Positions 53,901 to 61,843 of a stretch of DNA of 64,000 nt are shown in pieces. Position 1 is the stretch's first letter; every line of letters starts with the position of its first letter. Origin of the DNA: Bradyrhizobium sp. Gha (GTDB taxonomy: Bacteria > Pseudomonadota > Alphaproteobacteria > Rhizobiales > Xanthobacteraceae); contig NZ_FOQM01000035.1 in NCBI RefSeq assembly GCF_900113735.1, forward strand, positions 1-64,000, written 5' to 3'. Under the pieces are notes generated by a model. The model saw only the letters and a program-made list of their open reading frames with translations, was not told where the DNA came from and searched no databases. The translations under genes and the position numbers were made by a program.

Positions 53901-53995
53901 GAAAAAAGCCCGGCAGCCATGAACGCGATCATGAAATACCAGACCAGCGAACGATGCTCGAGCGCCCAATCGGACAGGTTGAATGACTTCTTCAC
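50903..53995 (-). CDS. RND-family efflux pump, inner-membrane transporter
   Basis: A 1030-residue proton-driven pump of the AcrB/HAE-1 superfamily. It has twelve predicted helices and two large periplasmic loops. The proton-relay aspartates are in LGLLVDDAMIAVEMMV (TM4), and the conserved lysine of TM10 is replaced by the usual neighbourhood IGILIRNSVILIVQIEQL. FLPALYVAWF closes the last helix. It is the third gene of a leftward operon with two adaptor proteins, overlapping the second adaptor by four bases. No outer-membrane TolC-like gene is adjacent. Substrate unknown. Confidence 0.94.
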   Translation of the reverse strand: MKKSFNLSDWALEHRSLVWYFMIAFMAAGLFSYIQLGREEDPAFTIKTMLVQAQWPGASAEEMTRQVTERIEKKIEELESLDYTKSLTVAGQTTVYVNLRNDTKARDVVPTWVRVRNMINDIKGDFPEGVIGPTFNDRFGDVFGNIYAFTSDGLSQRQLRDRVEYVRSKVLTVPNVGRVDIIGAQDEVIYLEFSTRKIAALGLDERAILTSLQEQNAIAPSGVLQAGPERISARVSGHFTSEASLKAVNLRVNDRYFPLTDVATITRGYADPPSNLFRFNGEPAIGLAIGMKAGANLLEFGAALKKEMTRVVADLPIGVGVHLVSDQPVIVDHAVSGFTKALFEAVVIVLAISFLSLGMRAGLVVAISIPLVLAITFLVMASAGISLQRISLGALIIALGLLVDDAMIAVEMMVARLEVGDTLKKAATHVYTSTAFPMLTGTLVTVAGFIPIGLNNSNAGEFTFTLFVVIAVSLVVSWIVAVLFTPLLGVTILPDAMKSHHGHKGRLELGFSRLLGFCMRWRWATIATTLAAFGLSLAGMGFVQQQFFPASDRDELIVDFSLPQNSSIAETDAQIARFEREALKGNPGVDHWSSYVGRGAPRFVLSFDVQPADLSFGEIVIVTKSLEARDRVKAELQTYLKKTFPGTDAFVKLLEIGPPVGRPVQFRMSGPDIAGVREYSRQLAGVLRSNPHLGDVVFDWAEPARVVKVDVLQDKARQLGVTSEDIATALNGVLDGTTVTQVRDDIYLIKVLGRAKATERRSIETLRDLQLTGTSGQAVPLAAVATLRYEIEQPTIWRRSRLPTITLKAGILDSVQAATIVDQLKPQLAAFTARLPAGYSVATGGSVGESVKSQAPIVAVVPLMLFIMATILMLQLQSFQQLFLVSAVAPLALIGVVAALLPSRAPLGFVAILGVLALIGILIRNSVILIVQIEQLRDEGRHAWDAVVEATEHRMRPIMLTALAASLALIPIASEIFWGPMAYAMMGGIIVGTVLTLLFLPALYVAWFRIKAPADRDAQPAEPKAEREVA

Positions 53996-55068
53996 GGCTT
54001 GGCTTCCTGATCGATGCGGACCTTCTGGCCGTCTACAAGGCTGTGCACGCCCGCGGTCACCACGCGCGAGCCTTCCTCGATGCCAGCGACGATGCGTGCG
54101 CCGCTGCGATCGTCCGCCTCACTGGTGACCTCGCGCAATGCCACCGTGCCTTTGGATGGATCTACCAGCCAGACCAGCGTCTTGCCGTCTTTGACGAGAA
54201 TGGCTGACACCGGCAGTCGGAGCGTCGGATGGCTACTGATGACGGGTGTCATCACCGTCGTCCCCAGCCGGAATGTCGTGGGAGGATTGTCGAGCGTGAT
54301 ACGGACGCGGCGTGTGCGCGTCACGGCGTCGGCCTGTGGCGCGATCTCGCGGATCCGGCCTTCGGCCCGGATCGCGGGGTCGAGTTGAAGGCTGACCGTG
54401 AATGGCTGGCCGATCTGCAACGTGGAGGCCACGTCGTCGGCGACATCGATCACGGCTTCGCGGATCTCTGGGCGCGCAACCGTCACGACGGCTTGGCCGG
54501 ACGACACGACCTGGCCGACCTCGGCGCCAACCGCGGTAACGACGCCAGCGAATTCCGCCTTCAATTGGGCGTAGCCAAGCTGCTCGCGCGCCTTGGTCAA
54601 ATCGGCCTGAGCGCGGACCAAGGTCGCCTGCGCAGAGGCGGTGGATTGCTCGGCGCTTTCCATATCTGCCTGGCTGATGACCTCGGTCTTGAGCAGCGTA
54701 CGCTGGCGTTGCTCGAAACCGCTGGCGTTGGTCAGCTTGGCCTGGCTGCTCGACACGTTTGCAATCGCGGAGCGTACTGCGAGCTCAAGCGAGGTCGGGT
54801 CGATCGCTGCAACGGTCTGTCCCTTCTCTATCGTGTCGCCGATGTAGACCGGGCGCGCAATCAGCCGTCCCTGCACGCGGAAGCTCAGATCGGTTTTGTA
54901 CTGCGGCTCTACGGTGCCGACGACGACGCCACCTTCGGCTTGGCCCGGCGTGACCACAGTCGACAGCACCGGGCGCACAGGTGCAGGTGCGGCCGCTTCG
55001 TCCTGGCATCCGGCCGCCGCAAAACAGACGCTCAGCACTGCACTGACACGAATTCCGCGTTTCATCAT
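53992..55068 (-). CDS. RND efflux periplasmic adaptor lipoprotein (second of two)
   Basis: A 358-residue membrane-fusion protein. The lipobox is SVCFAAAGCQ near residue 20, so it is anchored in the inner membrane. The lipoyl half-motifs (YKTDLSFRVQGRLIARPVYIGD and AELKAEFAG-like AQLKAEFAGVVTAVGAEVGQ) flank an alpha-helical hairpin, and the beta-barrel is around FTVSLQLDPAIRAEGRI. It bridges the pump to an outer-membrane channel. It overlaps both neighbours by four bases. Confidence 0.92.
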   Translation of the reverse strand: MMKRGIRVSAVLSVCFAAAGCQDEAAAPAPVRPVLSTVVTPGQAEGGVVVGTVEPQYKTDLSFRVQGRLIARPVYIGDTIEKGQTVAAIDPTSLELAVRSAIANVSSSQAKLTNASGFEQRQRTLLKTEVISQADMESAEQSTASAQATLVRAQADLTKAREQLGYAQLKAEFAGVVTAVGAEVGQVVSSGQAVVTVARPEIREAVIDVADDVASTLQIGQPFTVSLQLDPAIRAEGRIREIAPQADAVTRTRRVRITLDNPPTTFRLGTTVMTPVISSHPTLRLPVSAILVKDGKTLVWLVDPSKGTVALREVTSEADDRSGARIVAGIEEGSRVVTAGVHSLVDGQKVRIDQEAKP

Positions 55069-56183
55069 GCCCCGCCCTCCCGGTCGAATGTCACCGCTTG
55101 TCCGGGGCTGAGCAGCTTGCCGCCGTCGGTGACTACGCGATCACCGGGCTGCAGCCCGCTCTTGATCACGATGATTCCGGACTCATAGTCATCGACAACG
55201 ATCGGCTTCAGCGAAACCGTGTTGCTTGCGGAGTCAACGATCCAGACCGCAGGCGCGGTGCCGGCGGCGGTCAGCGCGCTCCAGGGCAGAACGATACGAT
55301 TCTTTGGCTTCCAACGCACCGTGCCGGTGACCGCGCTTCCCAGCGTCATCGCTGCAGGCGGATTGTCGATCGCAATCTTGACTCGGACCGTCGCCGTCTT
55401 CGGATCGATGGTCGGGGAGACCTCGCGGGCACGCCCCTGAGCCTTGAGGGCCGGATCAGACACCAGCGTCAAAATGATGTCGTTACTCTCCGGCTGCCTG
55501 AAGAAAATCGACTCATACACATCGAACACGGCATCCCGGGCGCCGTCCTCCGCCAGCGTGAATGCCGACTGCGCTGCCTGCGCGACTTGGCCGACTTCGA
55601 TATTGCGTGCTGTGATCACTCCCGAGGCCCTGGCGCGCAGCTCGGTATAGCTCAAATTGTCTTTCGCGGTGCCGACCTCGGCCTTGGCGGCATCGAGCGA
55701 TGCCTCCGCCGTGCGCAACGCCTCTTGCGCCTCCTCGAACGACGATCGCGTGGTGAAGCCCTGCGCAATAAGGGTTTTTTGTCGAGTGAAGGTGGCGGAG
55801 GTGACGCGGACCTCGGTTTCGGCGCCGGCCACCTTGGCGATTGCGGCATCGAGATCGGCTTGCTGCTCGGTCGGATCGAGGCGCGCCAGTACATCACCGG
55901 CGTTCACATGGGCTCCGACATCCACCAACCGCTCGATCACTCGGCCGCTGACGCGAAAGGAAAGTTCAGCGCGGACCCGGGCCTGAACGTCACCCGTCAG
56001 CGTGGTCGACCCCTGCCGATCCTGGAGCCGCACCGTTTCGGTTCGAACCGGCGTCGGCGCCTTGGACGATCCGTCGTTCCGATCGCTACAGCCCGACAGC
56101 GAGACCGCAACTGACAAAAAACAGGCGATTGGGAAGCTGCGTTGCGGGCGAGATCTCGAGCAATAGCGGACGCGATGAGCCAT
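55065..56183 (-). CDS. RND efflux periplasmic adaptor lipoprotein (first of two)
   Basis: A 372-residue membrane-fusion protein. I take the ATG at 56183, which gives a compact N-terminus ending in the lipobox SVAVSLSGCSD; the frame is open further upstream but without lipoprotein logic. ELSFRVSGRVIERLVDVGAHV and TELRARASGVITARNIEVG are the lipoyl half-motifs, and PESNDIILTLVSDPALKAQG is the barrel region. It heads the pump operon. It is only loosely similar to the second adaptor, so this is an old duplication or a two-adaptor system. Confidence 0.9.
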   Translation of the reverse strand: MAHRVRYCSRSRPQRSFPIACFLSVAVSLSGCSDRNDGSSKAPTPVRTETVRLQDRQGSTTLTGDVQARVRAELSFRVSGRVIERLVDVGAHVNAGDVLARLDPTEQQADLDAAIAKVAGAETEVRVTSATFTRQKTLIAQGFTTRSSFEEAQEALRTAEASLDAAKAEVGTAKDNLSYTELRARASGVITARNIEVGQVAQAAQSAFTLAEDGARDAVFDVYESIFFRQPESNDIILTLVSDPALKAQGRAREVSPTIDPKTATVRVKIAIDNPPAAMTLGSAVTGTVRWKPKNRIVLPWSALTAAGTAPAVWIVDSASNTVSLKPIVVDDYESGIIVIKSGLQPGDRVVTDGGKLLSPGQAVTFDREGGA

Positions 56184-56340
56184 GGCGACTCGCTCAGGTT
56201 GGCGAGACAAGCTGAACTGCCCCGTTACGTACCGTGACACGGATCGCATTGGATGCCACCTATCGTTGGCGTGGCCTCTTGTGCTGCAGTGGCGCACGGT
56301 GCGGTCCGTCGGCAACTGCACCGACGGTCCGGCCGGCAAA

Positions 56341-56616
56341 CTAGTAGCACGGTGGATAAGGGTAATATCCACATTGGGGTCGGGCGTAATACGCTCCGGC
56401 GGTGGCAGCACCGACGCCTACGACAGCGGCACCGCGCGCTACGGGATGACGATGGACGTGATGGACGTGGCCAACGCCGGGACGACCGACTCCAACGCCG
56501 GGGCCACCGACCCCACCAAACCCACCTCCGGGACGCGCAAATGCGTCGGAGGAAACAGTCACAATAGATGCGCCGCCGAGTAGAACGGCCGCAAGTAAGA
56601 CGCTTCGATGAGACAT
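56341..56616 (-). CDS. Small glycine-rich secreted protein
   Basis: A 91-residue protein. It has a Sec signal (SVLLAAVLLGGASIVTV, cleavage near DAFARPGG), then Gly/Val-rich GGFGGVGGPGVGVGRPGVG, a histidine cluster (HVHHVHRHP), a short hydrophobic alanine-rich stretch and a Tyr/Cys-rich tail (CGYYPYPPCY). This type of low-complexity envelope protein is common in bradyrhizobia and has no assigned function. It lies 158 bases upstream of the RND operon and is transcribed in the same direction. Confidence 0.72.
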   Translation of the reverse strand: MSHRSVLLAAVLLGGASIVTVSSDAFARPGGGFGGVGGPGVGVGRPGVGHVHHVHRHPVARGAAVVGVGAATAGAYYARPQCGYYPYPPCY

Positions 56617-57013
56617 GATAGTGCCTTTCCCGAGCTAAACGTCTTCAAATAATCGCTGCACCGCGAGCCTGTCGGTATCCGCAACGCGGTCGAACAATTC
56701 CGAGTCTGAAATTTGCCGAGCCCGGCGCGAAAGCTTCGCCGGGCTGATAGCCAACTCATTCCGAGAGGTTGCGGTGTTCGTGGCCATATCGGTCGTGGCC
56801 ACCTCGCGCTCCTGGTCGAGTTACTTTTTTCTTGGCGAGAAGACTAAAAGCGTCGCGCCATCCGATCCAGTGTACGCGGGTAATGATCAGTGTCGAAAAG
56901 GTAAAGAACGCTATACGTCGGTATAGCTCCGATCTTTTCGCGCGGCAGAACATGTGGCCCGGGAAGCGGTGACCAGGCTTGTTTGACGGAGGCCGCAGAT
57001 ACGATGGTTGTGT
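56617..57013. other. Intergenic stretch with an inverted repeat
   Basis: No convincing gene is present. A perfect 7-bp dyad GCTATAC-GTCG-GTATAGC at 56910-56927 stands 101 bases past the end of the single-domain response regulator gene and 294 bases upstream of the glycine-rich gene. It could be an operator or a small RNA hairpin. The rest is unremarkable. Confidence 0.4.
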
Positions 57014-57442
57014 TCAGCGAACGCCGGGGCTCTTGAGTGCCTCGTCCAGGCATCGGATCAGGCATTCAGCATTGAAGGGCTTGCTCAGGAAGCCGATCGC
57101 TCCAGCTCCCAATACGCGCGCGCGAATTTTCTCTTCCGAAAACGCGGTTACAAAAACAATCGGCGTATGGCAGCCATCGGCTATCAACCGATCCTGCAGG
57201 TCGGCTCCGCTCATACCTGGCATGTGCAGATCGGTGATCAGGCACGATGAGCTCTCAACGCAATCAGACCGCAGGTACTCCTCAGCGGAAGCGAAGGTAG
57301 CGGCGGTGTAACCCAGCGACAGAACAAGGGCCTCCGTGGCCTCTCGATTAGGTTCGTCATCGTCAACAATGGAGATCAACGGAACCTTCAACTTCCGGCG
57401 TCCTTGCTGGGGGGCTCCAAGGCGCATCGCGCCACTGTGCAT
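57014..57442 (-). CDS. Single-domain response regulator
   Basis: A 142-residue receiver with no output domain. The acidic pair is in ISIVDDDEPNREA, the phosphorylated Asp is in CLITDLHMPGMSG, the Thr is in IVFVTAFSEE, and the Lys is in IGFLSKPFNAE. Such FixJ-like lone receivers act as phosphate sinks or through protein partners. The first 20 residues look weakly conserved, so a start a few codons later is possible. It is third in a leftward kinase-regulator-regulator set, 47 bases after the FixJ-like gene. Confidence 0.88.
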   Translation of the reverse strand: MHSGAMRLGAPQQGRRKLKVPLISIVDDDEPNREATEALVLSLGYTAATFASAEEYLRSDCVESSSCLITDLHMPGMSGADLQDRLIADGCHTPIVFVTAFSEEKIRARVLGAGAIGFLSKPFNAECLIRCLDEALKSPGVR

Positions 57443-57472
57443 TGGGAAGCGGAAGGAACAAAGGCTGATGGA

Positions 57473-57488
57473 ATATACATAAGTATAT
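57473..57488 (-). promoter_or_regulatory. AT-rich dyad ahead of the single-domain regulator
   Basis: ATATAC-ATAA-GTATAT, an unusually AT-rich inverted repeat in a GC-rich region, lies in the 47-base gap between the two response regulator genes. It may form a local -10 region or operator, allowing separate expression of the lone receiver. Confidence 0.4.
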
Positions 57489-57489
57489 G

Positions 57490-58128
57490 TTATTTCGGCT
57501 TACGGCGAACGCCCAATGTCTCTGCCATCAGCACTAACTCGGCGAGCGATTTTGCGCCCATCTTTCGCATAATGCTGCCGCGGCGGACTTTCACCGTGAC
57601 TTCGCTGACTCCAATCTCGTGGGCGATCTGCTTGCTCATCAGACCGGAGGCCACGAAGCCCATGATCTGCTGCTCGCGCGGCGTCAGGGAATCGAAATTC
57701 AACTTCAATCTGGAGGCATCGCTAGCGTCCTTGCGTCGGTGCCGGTCCTGCTCAAGGCCGGCCCGTACTGCGTCCAGCATGTCCTGGTCACGAAATGGTT
57801 TGGGCAGAAACTCAACCGCGCCGGCTTTCATGGCCCGCACAGTCATCGGTATGTCGCCGTGGCCGGTCATGAAGACGATTGGAATTTGAACGTTCGCCCT
57901 GGCCAGTTCCGCTTGAAAATCCAGTCCACTCGGTCCGGGTAGCCGGACATCAAGCACCAGGCAACTGGCGACGTCAGGACGCTCGCCCGCAAGGAACTCC
58001 GGGGCAGAAGCGAACGCCTCGACCTGTAATCCGACCGATTGAAACAAGCTGCTGAGTCCCTCGCGCATGGCGTTGTCGTCGTCGATGACAAAAACGACCG
58101 ACTGGCTCCTGAGATCGTCGTGCTTCAT
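57490..58128 (-). CDS. FixJ/NodW-type response regulator
   Basis: A 212-residue two-domain regulator. The receiver has FVIDDDNAMREGLSSLF, the phosphorylated Asp in SCLVLDVRLPGPSG, FMTGHGDIPMTVRAMKAGA and the Lys in FLPKPFRDQD. The C-terminal LuxR-type helix-turn-helix is LTPREQQIMGFVASGLMSKQ with VSEVTVKVRRGSIMRKMGA. Sequence style matches the FixJ/NodW/StyR group. Its ATG overlaps the kinase stop (ATGA), making the kinase its natural partner. Confidence 0.94.
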   Translation of the reverse strand: MKHDDLRSQSVVFVIDDDNAMREGLSSLFQSVGLQVEAFASAPEFLAGERPDVASCLVLDVRLPGPSGLDFQAELARANVQIPIVFMTGHGDIPMTVRAMKAGAVEFLPKPFRDQDMLDAVRAGLEQDRHRRKDASDASRLKLNFDSLTPREQQIMGFVASGLMSKQIAHEIGVSEVTVKVRRGSIMRKMGAKSLAELVLMAETLGVRRKPK

Positions 58129-59474
58129 GCGCCGTCCACCCTCCCGATCGGCAGAACGACTCGAAAAACTGCGCCGTGTGGATGCCCCGGCGACGCCGAG
58201 AGGTTTCCATGATGAGATTCAACGATCGACCGGCAGATCGCGAGGCCCATTCCCATGCCCTGGGGCTTCGTCGTAAAGAACGGGTGGAAAATGCGGGCGA
58301 GGTTCTCTTGATCAATTCCTGGTCCGGAGTCCTCTATGCTGATTAAGACGTCGTCAGATTTGGTGATCGCCGATCTTATTCGCAGTGTCCGCGCACGACC
58401 GTTGACCGTTCTCATCGCCTCAATCGCATTTGCAACCAAATTAGCGACAACCTGCTGGAGTTGCACCCGGTCCGCGAACACCGGCAACGGCTCCGGGATC
58501 AGCTCAGTCTCGACCAGAACCTGATCGCTTCGCAACTCGGAATCCAGAATCGCGAGTACTTCGCGGACTAACTGGTTTACGTCCAGTGGCGCCTTTTCCC
58601 GGCTATCGTTCTTGAACATCGCTCGAATGCCATTGATGACTTGGCTCGCCCGATTGCCCTCCCTGACGACGCGCTCGAGCGCGACGCGCACTCGCTCGAG
58701 ATGATCCGGCGTTGGATTCGACAGCCAGCGCAGGCCCGCACTGCCATTTGTTACGATTGCCCCGAGCGGCTGATTGATTTCGTGTGCGATCGAGGCCGCC
58801 ATCTGTCCGACTGCGGTGAGGCCTCTAACCCGGGCAAGCTCAGCCTGCGTCGCCCGAAGTGCGGCCTCGGAGCGTCTGCGAACGAGCGCTTGGGCCATCA
58901 CTTCTCCAAGGACTTTTATCCGCGCGATGAACTCCTCCGGCCATTCCCGACTGGATTGGAACGCAACAAAAGCGATCATCGCAACGATGTTGCCACCCAC
59001 GGCCAGCGGAATTAAAAGCTGCGGGACAATGCCGCGTTGGCGGTAGTGTTCGTCTACAGCTGCACGTATCTCCGCGGGATAGTCCTCCCAAGAGCGGAAC
59101 GTAATGGTACGTCCTGAGTATAGCTCTCTTTCAGCCCATTTTCTGAAACCCGCGACTGGGCCACGCGGTACCGCTTCTAAACCTTCGGCTGCTGCCGAGC
59201 ACAGAATGGTAAGATCGCCTCCGTCGCTGAACTCCCCAAAGGTACCGCGAGCGAAGCCGAGAAATCTGAAGAGTTGCCTCAGCGCGGTTTCGATTTCCGC
59301 GACGACCTGGCCAGCGCCAACGTTAGCGAAGCGGGCGGAGAGATCAGAAAGCAGCCGTTCAAACGCCAGGAGTTCGTCCAGCGAAGGTTCGGCCGTGCGG
59401 CTCTTCAAGGCCACCTTCTTGCCGCGGGAAACTGGCTCCTTCTCGGCGCCCTTTACCAGCACTCTCCCCCTCAT
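58125..59474 (-). CDS. Soluble hybrid-free sensor histidine kinase with GAF domain
   Basis: A 449-residue kinase without transmembrane helices. Residues 45-200 look like a GAF sensor (FLGFARGTFGEFSDGGDL, VPQLLIPLAVGGNIVAMIAF). The phosphorylated histidine is in MAASIAHEINQPLGAIVTN, the N box is in VANLVANAIEAM, G1 is in IEDSGPGID and G2 is in GMGMGLAICRSIVESHHG. It is close in style to FixL/NodV/TodS-type kinases. No PAS heme pocket is evident, so the signal is not obviously oxygen. Confidence 0.92.
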   Translation of the reverse strand: MRGRVLVKGAEKEPVSRGKKVALKSRTAEPSLDELLAFERLLSDLSARFANVGAGQVVAEIETALRQLFRFLGFARGTFGEFSDGGDLTILCSAAAEGLEAVPRGPVAGFRKWAERELYSGRTITFRSWEDYPAEIRAAVDEHYRQRGIVPQLLIPLAVGGNIVAMIAFVAFQSSREWPEEFIARIKVLGEVMAQALVRRRSEAALRATQAELARVRGLTAVGQMAASIAHEINQPLGAIVTNGSAGLRWLSNPTPDHLERVRVALERVVREGNRASQVINGIRAMFKNDSREKAPLDVNQLVREVLAILDSELRSDQVLVETELIPEPLPVFADRVQLQQVVANLVANAIEAMRTVNGRARTLRIRSAITKSDDVLISIEDSGPGIDQENLARIFHPFFTTKPQGMGMGLAICRSIVESHHGNLSASPGHPHGAVFRVVLPIGRVDGA

Positions 59475-59782
59475 GGCAGGCCTCCGCCTGAAACCGCCCG
59501 CCTCAAAGTCGTGTAGCGGCGAATTGGCATAAAGAGATTACCACCTACTGGCCTTTAAGCCTATCGCCCGGAAGGTGCTCCCAACTGGCATCAAGCGGCA
59601 GTCCGACCGCTAGGCCTGTCAGGTCCGGTTTTACTTCGAGAGCGGCCTTTGCGGTCGCTCATGGGCAGTTTCCATAGGTCTACAAGCTTGGCGCCATTGG
59701 CAGCAGCTCTGTCACGCTTTGCATCGAGTGAGCTTTCGGGTGCGCGATTGGTGATCGAACATGGTCAAACTCAGCGGCGAGA
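59475..59782. other. Intergenic stretch upstream of the kinase gene
   Basis: Holds the presumed promoter of the two-component operon. I see no gene, strong hairpin or recognisable operator. Confidence 0.4.
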
Positions 59783-60169
59783 CTATGGACACCGCTGATA
59801 CGTCTTGAGGCCGCTGAAATTGGGGCCCGCCGAAATCTTGTTCGTGTCGTCGGGCCGGATGACCAGATTGGATTCCGACCAGCCCTGCTGCTGCGTGCGC
59901 TTGTTCGGGCAGCGCAAATGGGCGGAGTAGATAGCACCTTGCAGGCCAGGGGTTTCGCTCACCCACATTACGCTGCAGTTCCCGGCGGGGCCGGCGTAAG
60001 TCTTGGCTGCTAGGGCGACGCCGGATTTGTCCGCGCCGTTGCAGACATCCGCGCTCGTCGCCCATGATCCCCGCAGTGCTTCCGGGACCGACCCGTGCCG
60101 TTTTACGCCGGCGATTGCTGCCTGCGATGAGATTGCGATCAAGATGACGAGAGGAATAGCGGTACGCAT
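59783..60169 (-). CDS. Small secreted protein, function unknown
   Basis: A 128-residue protein. The ATG at 60169 is preceded by GAGGGTG and starts a clean Sec signal (TAIPLVILIAISSQAAIAG). The mature part has four cysteines (DVCNGADKSG, GNCSVMWVS, LRCPNKRT, YQRCP), suggesting disulfides. It also contains VPEALRGSWATSADVCNG, a pattern seen in small bradyrhizobial exported proteins. No known domain. An FNR/FixK-type box lies 249 bases upstream. Confidence 0.75.
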   Translation of the reverse strand: MRTAIPLVILIAISSQAAIAGVKRHGSVPEALRGSWATSADVCNGADKSGVALAAKTYAGPAGNCSVMWVSETPGLQGAIYSAHLRCPNKRTQQQGWSESNLVIRPDDTNKISAGPNFSGLKTYQRCP

Positions 60170-60762
60170 GACACACCCTCTTGCTGGTCGGGACATGGAC
60201 GGGCCGGGCGCACAATTGTCCCAAGGGCGCGCCGACGCAGCAGTTCGGGCTTCCGGACTTGAACTTCCGTATTGGAATCAGACGCGGACCCTAACCTCCT
60301 CAATGTTGGCCGGATGCCGAAGCTCAAAGCCACCGACAATCCCGCGCCCACAATCAACCTCCGCAGCGTCTAAGAAGCAGGGACGAAGAATGCTTTCACT
60401 AAAGCATCATTCACTTATTGATTTGGATCAATAGAGCCAGGGTGTTTCCGGCGTGGGCACGACGTCTGTTCAGGGTCAACGGACTAAACCGCTCGCGCGG
60501 TAGGACGCCGCGGCCATATCCGACCTATTGATCGCCTGAAGGTTGTTTGACGCGACTTAGCTCGATCACGCGGCATCGTCCTACGAACCCCATCGCGGTT
60601 TCCTCGTTTTGAGGCTTTCGGACGCCGGCCGCCGAATATGCCGCGCCGTCCTTCATGCGGCCGGCATCCGAAACCCTTCTCTGCTTTGCCGCCAGCAGCG
60701 GAAATTACCTCCATGAGCACACGCCATAGCTCGCTCGTGTCTCCGGAAACAAGCTGGGTCAG
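60170..60762. other. Gene-poor intergenic stretch of about 590 bases
   Basis: It separates the LysR gene's 3' end from the small secreted protein's 5' end. It contains a 7-bp stem (ATGCTTT-CACT-AAAGCAT, 60390-60407) and, 10 bases on, an FNR/FixK-type box. Short frames here have no coding character. An unannotated small RNA or very short gene is possible. Confidence 0.45.
60418..60431. promoter_or_regulatory. FNR/FixK-type binding site
   Basis: TTGAT-TTGG-ATCAA is a perfect palindrome matching the TTGAT-N4-ATCAA consensus of FNR/FixK-family oxygen-response regulators. It is 249 bases upstream of the secreted-protein ATG on the minus strand, farther than the usual activator position. The plus strand has no gene nearby. 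Confidence 0.72.
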
Positions 60763-61650
60763 CTACCCTGCGATCGCTCGCCAATCGGCGCCTCTTAGCA
60801 TCCGCATGACGGCAGAGGCCACTGCGGTACGTTGGCGTCCCGCAACGCCGTAGAGATTGACCGTGCGGCGGGCATCCAATCCCACCACGCCCGCGCGTTT
60901 GAGGTTCGCCGGGAGAGGCGACGTGTGCGGCACCATCGCGACGCCAATATCGGCTTCGATCAGCTCGATCAGATCGCGCTCACTGGAGATTTCGTGACTA
61001 TGGTCGACGTCGATGCCGTGCTCGCGCAGTGAGGCCGCAATGCGTTTGGAATGCTCGCAATAGCTTCGGCTCAACAGCTGCTCCGTACGTAGATCATCGA
61101 ACTCGATCTCAGCGCAGTCAGCGAGCCGATGGTCCTTGCTGACGACGAGCTCGAAGCTCTCCGTGAAGAGTGGCCAGGTATCGAGCCGGTCCCAGGCTTC
61201 ATCGATCTCGGCCGCGATGCCGAGCTCCGCGTCGCCCTTCTTCAAGAGTTCGCCAACTTCCCGACTGGTGCCGCGCAGAAAACAATATTCGAGCCGATTG
61301 AACTGACGCTTGATCTCACTCAGGTGGGGGATGAGCAGTGCAAGATCGATGGAATGCGTCAGCGCGATGCGCAGCGCGCCGATCTCGCCGCTCTTGAACG
61401 AAGAGGCCAGCGAGCGGGCGCCCGCCGCCGCCTCGTAGCATTGTTTGAGCAGCGGATGCATGCGCTGCCCGAGCTCCGTCAGTTGGGCAGCCGGTCGCTC
61501 GCGGCGGAAGAGGTCTCCGCCCAGCTCGGCTTCGAGCTGCTTGATCGCTCGGGTGAGCGAGGGCTGCGTCACATTGCATTCCTCGGCAGCGCGCGTGAAA
61601 TTGAGCTGCTGCGCCACCGCGAGAAAATAGCGGACCTGGTGCATTTCCAT
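60763..61650 (-). CDS. LysR-family transcriptional regulator
   Basis: A 295-residue regulator. The start at 61650 (or the ATG two codons later) gives the standard N-terminal winged helix: MHQVRYFLAVAQQLNFTRAA, ECNVTQPSLTRAIKQLE and DLFRRERP. The C-terminal effector domain shows IGALRIALTHSIDLALLIP and GDAELGIAAEIDEAWDRL. A GGGGGAG stretch precedes the start. It is divergent from the 3-hydroxybutyrate dehydrogenase gene, with a 193-base gap, and is its likely regulator. Confidence 0.92.
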   Translation of the reverse strand: MEMHQVRYFLAVAQQLNFTRAAEECNVTQPSLTRAIKQLEAELGGDLFRRERPAAQLTELGQRMHPLLKQCYEAAAGARSLASSFKSGEIGALRIALTHSIDLALLIPHLSEIKRQFNRLEYCFLRGTSREVGELLKKGDAELGIAAEIDEAWDRLDTWPLFTESFELVVSKDHRLADCAEIEFDDLRTEQLLSRSYCEHSKRIAASLREHGIDVDHSHEISSERDLIELIEADIGVAMVPHTSPLPANLKRAGVVGLDARRTVNLYGVAGRQRTAVASAVMRMLRGADWRAIAG

Positions 61651-61843
61651 CGATCGGCTCCCCCGCAAGATCGGTTTGAACTCTAGCCGATCGGGGCCAG
61701 GAATGACATCCCGACGCCGATAGCGAGCGAGCATGGTTTCGGAAGCCAAACGGCATTTCCGGAGACTGGGAAAACCTCTCACAGTTCGCAAAGGCCAAGT
61801 CCGGCCACCAGACCTGCCATCGCTCAAATGAGAGGCTCGGATT

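Noticed and set aside
56756..56953. Reverse-strand frame of 65 codons with a hydrophobic patch
   Set aside because: No good ribosome site or recognisable family. The stretch also contains a palindrome, so a regulatory role is as likely.
60484..60720. Reverse-strand frame of 78 codons near the FixK-type box
   Set aside because: Arg/Gly-rich with no motif, and it lies upstream of the box on the wrong side to be its target.
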